A DNA stretch of 48,367 nt from an uncultured Ruminococcus sp. (GTDB taxonomy: Bacteria; Bacillota; Clostridia; Oscillospirales; Acutalibacteraceae): the NCBI GenBank assembly GCA_902761345.1, contig CACWKD010000009.1, positions 1-48,367 on the forward strand, given 5' to 3'. Below, piece after piece: positions 36,825-47,500 of the stretch. Made by a program: the position numbers and the translations under genes. The notes under the pieces are model-generated. The model had not been told where the DNA came from and did no database searches. It saw only the letters and a program-made list of their open reading frames with translations. Each line of letters starts with the position of its first letter. Within the stretch, counting starts at the first letter, position 1.

Positions 36825-37555
36825 AAATAACCATAATGTACGACGGCAGAAACTATCACGGTTGGCAGATACAGGATAATGCGTTATCGGTTCAGGAAGT
36901 ATTTCAGAAAGCATTGTCACAGATAGTGGGCGACGATATGGACGTAAAAGGGTGCAGCAGGACTGATACTGGCGTACACGCTAATATGTACTGTATAGGA
37001 CTTAAAACATCTCACAGAATACCGCCCGAACGTCTGAAAGCGGCGCTCAACCGTCATCTTCCAAACACCATGGCAGTTACGGACTGCTGTGAAATGAGTA
37101 TGGACTTTCACCCTCGTTACGATTGTACAAGAAAGCAGTATATCTATAAGATTTGGAACAGTGAAGTGAGAAATCCTTTCTTAGACGGGTATGCGCTTCA
37201 TTACAGGTACAAAAATCTTGATGAAAAGCTTCTGAATGAAGCTTGTAAGTATTATCTTGGAACACATGATTTTACATCGTTTTGTACCCCCGATAACAGA
37301 CGTCCGGGAGATATGAGAAGAACAGTATATTTATCTGAGGTTGAACGCAGCGGAGAGATGGTGACGTTTACCGTTGAGGCAGACGGATTTTTATATAATA
37401 TGGTACGAATAATGACAGGAACTCTATTGCGTGTAGCGCAGGGAAAAATTCTGGCAGAAGAGATACCGCATATAATAGACAAAAAAAACAGACAGCTTGC
37501 CGGACCGACAGCGCCTGCATGCGGCTTGTATTTGAATAAAGTTTATTATGATTAA
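36782..37555 (+). CDS. truA: tRNA pseudouridine synthase A
   Basis: Makes pseudouridine at positions 38-40 of tRNA anticodon arms. From ATG 36782 it is 257 residues. ITIMYDGRNYHGWQIQ, the catalytic Asp in CSRTDTGVHA, RKQYIYKIWN and FLYNMVRIMTG are family motifs. ATG 36782 is preceded by AGGAGTG at seven bases, so it is preferred to the earlier in-frame GTG; this gives a 43-bp overlap with ecfT, consistent with coupling. Confidence 0.95.
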   Translation: MQYQASCNAPNRNVKITIMYDGRNYHGWQIQDNALSVQEVFQKALSQIVGDDMDVKGCSRTDTGVHANMYCIGLKTSHRIPPERLKAALNRHLPNTMAVTDCCEMSMDFHPRYDCTRKQYIYKIWNSEVRNPFLDGYALHYRYKNLDEKLLNEACKYYLGTHDFTSFCTPDNRRPGDMRRTVYLSEVERSGEMVTFTVEADGFLYNMVRIMTGTLLRVAQGKILAEEIPHIIDKKNRQLAGPTAPACGLYLNKVYYD

Positions 37556-37570
37556 CCCAGAGGTGATTAG

Positions 37571-38728
37571 ATGGCTGACGGAAAGAGTACGCCGAAGAAT
37601 AAAAACAGTATTATATCAAAATTGATGATAGCAGCGGTTTTTATTTTATTGTTTTGTATAGCGGTAGTTTTGAACAATAAATGGGATAAGGTATCGCCCG
37701 ACAATTTACCCGATACTATAATCCAGACCTCGACTGCTAAGGAGGAATTTTCCGATAAGCTGTCAGGAACTTCCGTACAGGAAAAAAACATTGTAAACAC
37801 AGGCAAAGGGATTTACTATATAAGCGATACTACTATATTGGCGCTTGATTATAACGGAAATAAAAATTTCTCGGCGCAGCACAGCTATACAAGTCCGTTT
37901 ATAAAATGCTCGGGAGATTATGCGATTGCATACGGAGTGGGTAGTGATAAGTACCGTGTAGTTTCGCCGTCGTATAACATATATAACGGAACTCAGGGGA
38001 CATCTATAATTGACTGTGATATTAATTCAAAGGGTACATATTGTGTAATGTCTGATCACACAGGTTACTTATCGGTAATTACAGTATTAGATAAAGATAA
38101 TGAATTTGTTTTTTCATACTCATTTAACAACTACTACGGTATTTCCTGCACAATAAACGAAAGTGGAACGATGGCGGCGGTAGGAGCTGTAAATACTGTT
38201 GACGGAGCGTTGATGTCAAAGGTGTATATTCTTGACTTTAGTTCTGATGAACCTGTTGCGGTGTTCGACTATAAAGATAATATGATATATGAAGTAGATT
38301 TTATTGATAATAATAAAGTTGCCGTTGTGACAGATACTCTTGTATCGGTTGTTGACAGTGACAATAAGAAAGAAACACCATATTCATTCGATGGAAAATT
38401 CTTAGCGTCCTATGATATAGATTACGATAACAGCATTACACTTGCATTATCGCAGTCAGATGACGGCAGAAACTGTACGGTTGTAGCACTGGACTCAAAC
38501 GGCAGAGAAGTAAACAGCTTCAGTACAGGGTATAAGATTTTCTCAATTGATACAAAAAAAGACAAAATATTATTATTGGCAGATAATATGCTGTACAGCT
38601 ATAATACGCTTGGAGATGCGTTGGATAGCTGGCAGGTTGGGCATGACGCAAAAAGTGTAGTAATGATAAATGAGAAAACAGCGTATATTCTTGGAGTATC
38701 CGAGCTTAGAAAAATAATTCTTGATTAA
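37571..38728 (+). CDS. Membrane-anchored beta-propeller-like protein (DUF5711-like)
   Basis: A 385-residue protein with a charged N-terminus, one membrane segment (about 17-40) and a large outside domain. That domain is made of repeating four-strand units (for example GKGIYYISDTTILALDYNGN), as in WD40/PQQ-like propellers. It resembles the DUF5711 family of Clostridia. Function unknown; an envelope scaffold role would be a guess. It follows truA by 15 bp and has an AGGTGA site. Confidence 0.78.
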   Translation: MADGKSTPKNKNSIISKLMIAAVFILLFCIAVVLNNKWDKVSPDNLPDTIIQTSTAKEEFSDKLSGTSVQEKNIVNTGKGIYYISDTTILALDYNGNKNFSAQHSYTSPFIKCSGDYAIAYGVGSDKYRVVSPSYNIYNGTQGTSIIDCDINSKGTYCVMSDHTGYLSVITVLDKDNEFVFSYSFNNYYGISCTINESGTMAAVGAVNTVDGALMSKVYILDFSSDEPVAVFDYKDNMIYEVDFIDNNKVAVVTDTLVSVVDSDNKKETPYSFDGKFLASYDIDYDNSITLALSQSDDGRNCTVVALDSNGREVNSFSTGYKIFSIDTKKDKILLLADNMLYSYNTLGDALDSWQVGHDAKSVVMINEKTAYILGVSELRKIILD

Positions 38729-38761
38729 TATTATAATAAAAACAGAAAGGCGGTGCGGAGT

Positions 38762-39472
38762 ATGCTTGATCTCTTAACCATAGTGATAATACTTATATTT
38801 GTGTTTTTTGGATTTAAAAAAGGTGTTGCAAGAGCGGCGTTGACATCAGCGAGTACACTTATTGCAGGCATTGTATCATCAGCACTATCAAAGCCGATAG
38901 CCGAGAGTATCTATGAGTCGAGTATTAAGCCATCTTTAGTAAGCAAGATTGATAACGCTGTAAAAACAGCACAGCAGTCAGGAAAGAGTGTTCCTACAAG
39001 TGATATTATTAAGTCGCTTCCGAACTATGTCAGAAATTCCTTACCAAGCTTTGATATTACTAACGAACGACTGAGAGATGCGATAAGAGATGGCTCAAAA
39101 GCGGCAGAGGGACTATTAAGACCAATAATAGTATCATTTATTACTTGTATAGTAACGGTAATTCTATTCTTATTGATAGTGGTAGCAGCAAAGATAATAA
39201 TAAAAATAGTATGCGATAAAATGGATATGGTTACAAAGGGCATAGTTGACAGCTTTTTTGGTGCATTGGTAGGATTGTTGGAGGGATTTCTTGTAGTTAT
39301 TGTGATAGCTTTTGTTCTGAGAATAGCTATTCCGCATATGAACGAGGTTCCCGAACTGTTTAGCGATGAGTCAATCTCTGATTCATATGTATTCAGAGGT
39401 ATATATGATAGTCCTATATTGCGTGAGATAATCTCAAACACTACGGATTCACCAAATGTTGATGAAGTATAA
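38762..39472 (+). CDS. CvpA-family membrane protein
   Basis: A 236-residue membrane protein with the CvpA start (LLTIVIILIFVFFGFKKGVARA), an extracellular loop of about 100 residues, then two further hydrophobic segments (about 125-150 and 165-195). CvpA relatives are linked to envelope stress and, in enterics, colicin V export. ATG 38762 is used; the GTG at 38753 sits within the ribosome binding site region. It follows the DUF5711-like gene by 33 bp. Confidence 0.85.
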   Translation: MLDLLTIVIILIFVFFGFKKGVARAALTSASTLIAGIVSSALSKPIAESIYESSIKPSLVSKIDNAVKTAQQSGKSVPTSDIIKSLPNYVRNSLPSFDITNERLRDAIRDGSKAAEGLLRPIIVSFITCIVTVILFLLIVVAAKIIIKIVCDKMDMVTKGIVDSFFGALVGLLEGFLVVIVIAFVLRIAIPHMNEVPELFSDESISDSYVFRGIYDSPILREIISNTTDSPNVDEV

Positions 39473-39569
39473 AATCTTTTTACAAAATATTAATGCTTTA
39501 CAAGATGATATATGTTATATTAATATCAAACAAAAAGAGAACATTACACTTATGTAAAGGAGAGAAAAT

Positions 39570-41903
39570 ATGATTTGTGTAAGATGTAAAAAACGTCCCG
39601 CTGTTGTTTTTGTAACAATAGATGCGGACAGCAGTCCTAAAGGTTACTGTATCCCCTGTTCAAGGGAATTGGGAATTAAGCCCGTAAGTGATTTGATGGA
39701 GAAAATGGGAATAACCGACCAGCAAATTGATGAAATGTATGATCAGATGGGCGACTTTATGGACGAGAACGGTGATTTTGATGTTTCGTCATTGGGTAAG
39801 CTTTACAGCGAAATGATGAATGGCGAGGATGCGTCTGATGACGACATCGATGAGGGCGACGATGATTTTGCTCACGGTGCTCCTGCGTTTCCGCCTTTTC
39901 TTAAAAATGTGTTGGGAGGTAATTCAGGAGAGAAATCATCAAATCAAGACAAAAAGAGTACAGATAGCAAAAAAGCAAGAAACGAAAAGAAGAAATATAA
40001 GCATCTCAATACTTATTGCGAAAACCTTACGAAAAAAGCAGCAGACGGTAAGCTGGATATGATAATCGGAAGAGATCAGGAGATAAACAGAGTAATTCAG
40101 ATCTTATCCAGACGTACAAAGAATAATCCATGTCTGATAGGTGAACCCGGTGTAGGTAAAACAGCAATAGCCGAGGGACTTGCACAGAGAATTGCTTCGG
40201 GCAATGTTCCGCAGCGTTTGCGAGATAAAGAGATCTATCTTCTTGATTTAACTTCTCTTGTAGCAGGTACGCAGTTCAGAGGACAGTTTGAGGCAAGAAT
40301 AAAGGGTTTAACATCTGAGGTAAAGGAACATGGAAATGTTATACTCTTTATTGACGAGGTACATAATCTTGTTGGAACAGGTGACTCAGAGGGTACGATG
40401 AACGCTGCAAATATACTGAAACCCGCACTATCCAGAGGCGAGATACAGGTAATAGGAGCAACGACATTTAACGAATACAGAAAATACATTGAGAAAGACG
40501 CAGCCCTCGAACGCCGTTTCCAGCCTGTAACAGTCGCAGAGCCATCAATAGATGCAACAGTAGACGTACTTCTTGGTGTAAAGAAATACTATGAGGATTA
40601 TCACAAGGTAACTGTAAGCGACAAGATAGTCAGACGTGCGGTAGTTGTATCGGAAAGATATATTACAGACAGATATTTGCCCGATAAAGCGATAGATCTG
40701 CTTGACGAAGCTTGTGTAAGTGCGGCTTTGAGAAATAAGAACGCAGATAAATACTATACGATAAAAGCTGAGCGAGATGCACTGGCGTTAAAAGAAAGCG
40801 AGCTGTCCTCCTCGGATGAGATAGATTATGCAGAGCTTTCAAAGATAAGAACAGAGCTTGCAAGATACGATAAGAGATTGGGATTATTTACAAAAGAAGA
40901 CCTCAACACAGCGGTAACAGAAGATGACATTGCTCATGTTGTAGAGTTATGGACAGGAATTCCTGCGTCAAAGGTACAGGAAAATGAGCTGAAAAAGCTT
41001 GCAGACCTTGACGAGAAGCTAAAGAGCAAGATAATAGGTCAGGACGAGGCAGTAGAATCACTTGCAGCGGCAATAAGAAGAAGCCGTGTACAGATAAGTC
41101 CAAGACGTCACCCTGCTTCATTTATCTTTGTAGGTCCTACGGGCGTTGGTAAGACAGAGTTAGTAAAGGTTATGTCAGCAGAATTGTTTGATTCTCCGGA
41201 AACGCTGATAAGGCTTGATATGTCTGAGTTTATGGAGAAACACTCAGTGTCGAAAATAATAGGCTCGCCTCCGGGATATGTAGGATATGACGAGGCAGGA
41301 CAGGTTACAGAGAAGGTACGCAGACGACCGTATTCTGTACTTTTGTTTGATGAGATAGAGAAAGCACACCCTGATGTACTCAATATTCTGCTTCAGATAC
41401 TTGACGAGGGCAGACTTACAGACGCACACGGCAGAGTAGTAAATTTTGAGAATACAGTTATTGTTATGACGAGTAATGCAGGAAGTGATATGAGAGAGGG
41501 TATTCTCGGATTTAACAAGAGTGAGAATGAGCAGAGCAGAGAAAAGGCAATGAAAGCATTATCGGATTTTCTCAGACCCGAATTTCTTGCAAGAGTAGAT
41601 GAGATAATAACGTTTAATGTATTAACGGAAGAAAACTTTAAGGACATAACAAGACTTATGCTCGATGAATATGTTACAACATTAAAGGAAAAGGGTATCG
41701 CTTTTGTGTATGACGATAAGGCAGTAGAATATATTGCAAAGCATTCGGGCGGAGGCAAGAGCGGAGCAAGGGATCTCAGAAGCTTTATACGCAAAGAAGT
41801 AGAGGACGCTATTACGAATGAAATAGTATATAGAGGCGAAGGCAGTATCTCCAAAGCAACTATTACAGAGGAAAACGATAAGATAAAACTTGATGTAGAA
41901 TAA
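39570..41903 (+). CDS. ClpE-like ATP-dependent Clp unfoldase
   Basis: Hsp100-type AAA+ chaperone that feeds proteins to ClpP. The 777-residue protein begins with a zinc finger (CVRCKKR at 3-6 and CIPC), as in ClpE rather than ClpC. An acidic Asp/Glu-rich linker follows (about 50-115). AAA domain 1 has [13 protein letters not shown] and [12 protein letters not shown] domain 2 has [25 protein letters not shown] and a C-terminal D2-small domain. The middle region is short and I see no clear UVR motif, unlike typical ClpE. The upstream gap holds no clear CtsR box. It ends the long plus-strand run. Confidence 0.9.
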   Translation: MICVRCKKRPAVVFVTIDADSSPKGYCIPCSRELGIKPVSDLMEKMGITDQQIDEMYDQMGDFMDENGDFDVSSLGKLYSEMMNGEDASDDDIDEGDDDFAHGAPAFPPFLKNVLGGNSGEKSSNQDKKSTDSKKARNEKKKYKHLNTYCENLTKKAADGKLDMIIGRDQEINRVIQILSRRTKNNPCLIGEPGVGKTAIAEGLAQRIASGNVPQRLRDKEIYLLDLTSLVAGTQFRGQFEARIKGLTSEVKEHGNVILFIDEVHNLVGTGDSEGTMNAANILKPALSRGEIQVIGATTFNEYRKYIEKDAALERRFQPVTVAEPSIDATVDVLLGVKKYYEDYHKVTVSDKIVRRAVVVSERYITDRYLPDKAIDLLDEACVSAALRNKNADKYYTIKAERDALALKESELSSSDEIDYAELSKIRTELARYDKRLGLFTKEDLNTAVTEDDIAHVVELWTGIPASKVQENELKKLADLDEKLKSKIIGQDEAVESLAAAIRRSRVQISPRRHPASFIFVGPTGVGKTELVKVMSAELFDSPETLIRLDMSEFMEKHSVSKIIGSPPGYVGYDEAGQVTEKVRRRPYSVLLFDEIEKAHPDVLNILLQILDEGRLTDAHGRVVNFENTVIVMTSNAGSDMREGILGFNKSENEQSREKAMKALSDFLRPEFLARVDEIITFNVLTEENFKDITRLMLDEYVTTLKEKGIAFVYDDKAVEYIAKHSGGGKSGARDLRSFIRKEVEDAITNEIVYRGEGSISKATITEENDKIKLDVE

Positions 41904-41912
41904 AAATTATAG

Positions 41913-41950
41913 ATGAGCTGATGCTAAAAAAGGTGTCAGCTCATTATTTT
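41913..41950 (+). terminator. Terminator after the Clp gene
   Basis: ATGAGCTGA (41913-41921) pairs with TCAGCTCAT (41936-41944) around a 14-base loop and is followed by TATTTT. Confidence 0.75.
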
Positions 41951-41993
41951 AAATATTTATAATAAAGGTGATATGTAAATATATTTCACCATA

Positions 41994-42022
41994 TTGACAA
42001 AAGCAGAAATATGATGTAAGAT
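41994..42022 (+). promoter_or_regulatory. Sigma-A promoter of rnpB
   Basis: TTGACA (41994-41999), 17 bp, TAAGAT (42017-42022). Transcription would begin about where the RNase P P1 helix starts. Confidence 0.85.
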
Positions 42023-42029
42023 ATAAACT

Positions 42030-42372
42030 ATGAGCAGACTGAACAGTCGCGTGTGCAAAGCCGAAAGGCTGTATGCGAGGAAAGTCCGGGCTTCGCAGGG
42101 CAGAATAACGGTTAACGACCGCCGGGGGTGACCCTAGGGAAAGTGCAACAGAGATATACCGCCGATTATTCGGTAAGGGTGGAAAGGCGAGGTAAGAGCT
42201 CACCGGCATAAGCGAGAGTTTATGACCCTGTAAACCCTATTCGAAGCAACACCGTGGCTGGACGATACGCTTGCCCGGCGTGTCCAATGGAGGTGGCACT
42301 GAGCAGATTCGGTAACGATCTGCCAAGATAGATGACTGTTTACAACAGAACCCGGCTTATAGGTCTGGTCAT
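42030..42372 (+). ncRNA. rnpB: RNase P RNA (type A-like)
   Basis: Catalytic RNA that removes the 5' leader from pre-tRNAs. The conserved core is clear: GAGGAAAGTCCGGGC, then GTGCAACAGAGATATACCGCC, GGTAAGGGTGGAAAGGCGAGG, AGAGCTCACCGG and, near the 3' end, GATAGATGACTG and ACAGAACCCGGCTTATAGG. The ends pair to form P1 (ATGAGCAGAC with GGTCTGGTCAT). The length of about 343 bases is normal. A consensus promoter precedes it and a terminator follows. Apparent frames across it on the minus strand are not genes. Confidence 0.97.
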
Positions 42373-42374
42373 AA

Positions 42375-42410
42375 AAAAACGGCACAAATGATTTAAACGT
42401 GCCGTTTTTC
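42375..42410 (+). terminator. Terminator of rnpB
   Basis: AAAAACGGCAC (42375-42385) pairs perfectly with GTGCCGTTTTT (42399-42409) around a 13-base loop; the right arm doubles as the T-run. Confidence 0.93.
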
Positions 42411-43301
42411 ATTTGTAAAAAAATGTACAGCGAAATACTTATCTACGCTAAAAAATAATACTTTGATGAGTATGGGATAATTAAAAAACTTACGGAAAGT
42501 AGGGAAATCTGTCCGCATTTTTTCAAAAGAATAAGTGCAGTATAGTCTTCACAGGAGTGGGGTGTTTAAGAACTATACTTACGGTCTACGATTTAGCAGT
42601 TAATACAATAATCTCTTTTCCTTTTTATAATGGTGATGTGTATATTTGTTGAATGTCAGTATGGCGGCATTTTAAGAGTGCATTTATAAATAGTATTCCT
42701 TTCTGAACCTTGGATTATACTATTCCCTTTTTATTGCATAATAGCAATAAAATATCAATAATAATAAATTAACTGATAAATACACCACAAAATATAAATA
42801 TTTATTTGTCTATATTAAGTGTTGAAGTTGTTTAAAATTCGAGAATAGAATATATAATTGTGTGAAAAGAACGGCATTTTATTGGCAGAAGCTGATAAAG
42901 TTACCGTTCTTTATTCTTTTAATATGATAATAATGATCAAACAAATTCTCAATTCATATATGTTGATAACGTATATATTAATATAGAAATTATAGAGTAA
43001 GTTTTATTTATTGATAAATATAAAAATAAAAAATTGATTATTAATGTATAAACATATATATATAAAATGATGTATGTCACATATCCCTTTATATTATGAT
43101 AAATATTGCATTCTTTATAGTTATTTAACATATAAACTAGTTTTAACTTATGGGATTGCACAGAAACTCCAAAAAGATTTTGTAACCATTAAATAACATT
43201 GAAAGTATTCCTACAATGGGTTAAAATACAGAAAAGTATGGGTGGTGTTTGTCTTTTGAACTCTATTTTTATTTTTATTTTTATGAAAGGAAGGCGATTT
43301 T
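42411..43301. other. AT-rich non-coding stretch before the second surface protein
   Basis: About 890 bases without a credible gene. Two hairpin-forming segments occur: AGTATAGTCTT with AAGAACTATACT (42539-42579, one bulge), and AAAGAACGG with CCGTTCTTT (42866-42912, 29-base loop). The latter is followed by TATTCTTTTA and may be a terminator. The rest is unusually AT-rich, especially 42920-43150. Confidence 0.6.
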
Positions 43302-44498
43302 ATGCAACAGATTAAAAAAGAACTGAAATCTACAGTTTCTCTTCTTTTGGCAGTGATGCTTGTTTTGTCACTAATGTCAGGTATGCTAAGTCTGTCGGCA
43401 AGTGCAGACGAGAAGGTCGATATGGCATTCAAGAACACACCGATAATGATGTACAAGTATTACGACGAATAAATACCTTATGGCGACAGCTATAACAGGT
43501 CAAAAAACTATGTTTTCGACAATCTCTCTACTATCTGTTTGAGAATCGAAGAAGAATATTCGGACTACTCTCTCGGCGATATTGCAAATGTAAAGTATAC
43601 ATATTCTGATACCGTGCTTGGAGTAGAGTTTACCGAGGATGCTAAGTATAATTGTGTTGATGGGTTTGATCTTTTGCTTGTCAATGCTGATATTAACTAT
43701 AAGCTGCCTTATTTCTTCGACAGAAAGATTTATTCAAGCAATCCCGAGTCTATTTTCAATGAAAATAATTTTGAAACAAATTATAAAATGTATGTTGAAT
43801 ACATTAATTCGTTGAAGAAATCTCAGGACGGAACTACAACACTTGATATTGAAATTGAGTTTAATGACGGACACACAAAGACTTTACATATCTGGATGAT
43901 GGATGAGAATGACGCTATCAACTATGTACCTACTGTATACAGTTCCTCGGCAGGAGCATTGCTTTTAAGATTTGCACATTCTCAGGATATTGACGAAGAT
44001 TCTTTGACAGAGCTTGAAAGTGCGATTTTTACTTTGGCAAGCGTCAACAACGATTCTACAAACAAATTCTATGTAGATATCGACACCACAAAGGAGAATA
44101 TAGTTTTTCCGATGGACGAAATGTCATCTCAGCTTGAACTTGTTCGGTCAAGAATAGGTGATACTATTGTCTATAATAACGAGTACAGCGTCGATATGGG
44201 AGTAAACAGCGTGGCACATATATCACACGGTGAAAACGATTACGGTACGATATTCTATCTGCCCGACGGTTCGTTTGCTACTGAGAAAAACCTTAATGCT
44301 ATAGGTAATTTCTTTTATCGAAACGGCATAAGGTTTGCAGAGCTTGACGGAAAGCTATATAATATTGATATTCTTGTATATGGATATGATGATACTTACA
44401 ATCTTCAACAGCGTATAGATATTCTAAGGCAAATATTTGAGAGAGGTTACTATTATACCGATTTCTATGAACCCCTGCCAAATTCTAACGGTGATTAG
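43302..44498 (+). pseudogene. N-terminal part of a giant surface protein, interrupted by in-frame stops
   Basis: ATG 43302 follows GGAAGG and begins a clear signal peptide (QQIKKELKSTVSLLLAVMLV, ending SASA). After residue 56 (KYYDE) a TAA stop (43470-43472) interrupts. The same frame continues without a gap in sense (IPYGDSYNRSKNYVFDN) through a 340-residue region to a TAG at 44496-44498. Past the TAG the same frame still looks coding (YRWDWFSGYP), until the frame changes before 44597. Thus this part is a single gene with two nonsense codons and a frameshift, unless the bases are wrong. The region between is unrecognised but acidic and Tyr/Asp-rich, like its downstream partner. Confidence 0.72.
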
Positions 44499-44596
44499 GA
44501 GATTATTAATGAAGTAATAAAAACTCGTTATCGTTGGGATTGGTTCTCAGGATATCCTGTAGTTTTAACATTGTTCTCGATGATAAGAAAGCAGGA

Positions 44597-47500
44597 ATGG
44601 AGTTTGTTAATAAAATCATTGAAATGATTGAAAACGGAGAAATTGATGACAAATTCGGTCCGCTGCTTGGCTTTAGAAGATACGATAACGGTAATGGCAC
44701 ATATTATGTTAATTGGGATAATTGGAGTTATTACCAAGAGGACGAGACAGAGTATCGTCCCGGTTATTGGGAATATAAATATTATAATGAATTTTATTTT
44801 AACTACAGATCAAAAGACGGTATAGATTCATCAGGAGATAGGCAGATCTATTATGTACAGAAGAGGTTTAATGGTCGCTCACCTTGGCAAAATGCAAGGG
44901 ATGAACTCTTTAAAGATGGATATATAACAAGAATCTATATGTATGAACAAGAAAGAACATGGTATTGGAGTGGTGGATATAGTTCCAATACATATCCTTG
45001 CTTAACACCGGATGAAAGATACTATGAGCTTTTAGATATATTTATAGATGTCCTTGATGAAATAGGAGCGAAGATAAACTATAATGAATCTTTTATTCCT
45101 ATAAAAGATTTGTCTCAGGCAACAAAGAAACGAGTAAGTGAGCTTGGCGGTATAACTCTTGGTATAGGTCCTAAATATCAGCTCCTTCCGAATTATCATT
45201 ACGATCGTGATGAAGAAGGAAATTATGATAATACAAAAGAAAACAAACTGCATGAAGATTATGAGCAGGGATTGATCGGAGATTTCTTCTACGATGATGT
45301 AACGATAAATGCAGCCCCAATAATGACAGAGAATTATAACGAAGAGAAAGAACGACTTGAGATACCCGTTCAAGAGCTTTTCCAGGAACTGGGTAAAGAA
45401 AAGGGTATAGTGTACAACATTGTTAACCGGGTTCAGCTCACAAAGCTCGGAACTACGTTTAACGGAACACAGATTGACCTCGGAAAACGGCAAACCTACA
45501 AGAATTATCAGGAATACCATGACCCGTGGTACTCAGAGGGTAATGTGTATTTCATTAACGGTGAATTTGTTACAAACTATAACACCGGATACACTCCGAC
45601 AGAGGGATGGAACAGCACCAGTTATTGGGATAGTTCAAACGGTGAATACTACTACTCATACAGTCGAAATGAGGTTGCAACCGTTCGTAATACCGAGTAT
45701 AAGTACGGCGAGCTTGTATTTGTTTCAAAGCCTTCTCCTGTTCGTGATCTTGCATATGATCCAACCTCCGAGAGCTTATCATGGAACGCTCCCGATGATT
45801 ACGGATACGGCAAAGACAGTGAAGGCAACCCGAAAAAAGACAGCGTAGTTAAGCTTGACAAGTATAAGCTTGTTGTTACCGACCAAAACGGTACGCCTGT
45901 CTATGAAACAACGATCAAACCTACCGCAAATGGCAAGGTTACCTTTGATATCAAGAAGGCTAATATTCCCGAGGGTGTTCTTGATTTCAATGTTTATGCA
46001 GTAAATATTCTTTGTGACAGCCTGCCGAATACAGTAGAGGATATTACTATTGCGTTCCCGGCTATTGAGTTCAAAATGACCTCGGATCAGCCGAGATACA
46101 GAGAGGACGAAACTGTTGTTATTACACAGACTCTCAAAAATGTCGGTGCATATGATCTTACTAATGTAAAGCTTGTTCAAATATTAAAGGGTGATTATAT
46201 TGACCCTGATACAACTGTTACAATATACGACACAACTATTACTATCCCCGAACTGAAAAAGGGTGCTATAGTAGAGTTTGTTATGAATGTTCCTACAAGT
46301 GCAGCCGTAAACGGAATTATCTCAAACCGTGCTGAGGTAACCGCCGATCAGGAAATAAATGCAGTACAGTCATTTAAGCTGCCTGTTATTCATCCTGCAC
46401 TTGAGGTTACAAAGAAATTAGACAAAGCTTTGTATCATCCAACCGACAAGATTACTTACACTGATACGATTGTCAACACAGGTGATGTTCCTATGAGGCA
46501 GATCAAGGTAACGGAGGATAACAGTAAGGGTTCATTTGTCGATCTTGACGCCAAAAAAGTAACAACAACCGATGATAACGGCGTTATTATTATCAAGAAG
46601 CTTGATCCGGGCGAGATTATAATACTCAAGTATGCAATAGCTGCCGAAGACGTTGATACAGAAGCAAAAGGCGAGACTTCAACATCGTTAACAGCGTCCA
46701 CAGTTGTTGATGATAAGGAAGTTACATCTGCTGCTGTAACTGAATACAGGATTGTTGATCCTAAGCTGACGGTTACAGCCGAAGCAAATAAGGATACTTA
46801 TCCAACCTCAGAGGATGTTGTATACACATATGTCTTAAAGAATGACGGTGAGTGCGATCTTCGCAATGTAACGGTTATTTTCGACGCTAACGGAACATAC
46901 AGCGAGAATGAATATGGCAAAAGCAAGAATGGTAATTTTGTAATTGATGTACTTGAGCCGGGTCAGGAAGTAACGGTACAGTTTATTGTATCATCTGCCG
47001 ATACAAAAGCAGGCGAACTTGTAAATAATGTAAAAGTAGTGTGCGATGAGAATCTTGTCTATGACAACACGCTCTCTTTTGAAAAAACAATAACTGCTGA
47101 TATAGCAGAGATCGGATTGGATATATTGAAGCTTGCCGACAGTAAGATTCACTTCATTGGTGATAAAGCGGTGTTTACTACGAGAGTGGAAAATACAGGT
47201 GAACTCCCGATTACAAATATTACTATAAAAGAGAACCTTGACGGCAAATACACAATGGGACAGGGTGCAGCAATTCTCAACGGCGATACTGTTGTTATAG
47301 GTGAGCTTTATCCCGGCGAGAGCTATTCATACACCTATGAAGTTGACTGCGGAGACAATGTTGAAAATATGCAGCTCACAAGTACTGCTATAGTCAATGC
47401 CGACGAATTTGAGGAGATGACAAAATCCGTAACGATCGACGTATATAAGCTTAGCCTTGATTTGAAGAGTGTTGTAGATAACTCAAAGGAATATATGGTT

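Noticed and set aside
39473-39569. CtsR box or clear promoter before the Clp gene
   Set aside because: No GGTCAAA-type repeat was found, and the TTTACA/TATATT pair has only a 13-bp spacer.
41949-42412. Two minus-strand frames of 86 and 70 codons
   Set aside because: They cover the RNase P RNA gene, its promoter and terminator.
43539-44498. Independent gene starting at 43539
   Set aside because: The coding sense extends upstream in the same frame to the TAA at 43470 and joins the signal peptide; no ribosome binding site precedes 43539.
45032-45520. 162-codon minus-strand frame
   Set aside because: Antisense to the large open surface-protein frame, which shows clear paralogy and domains.
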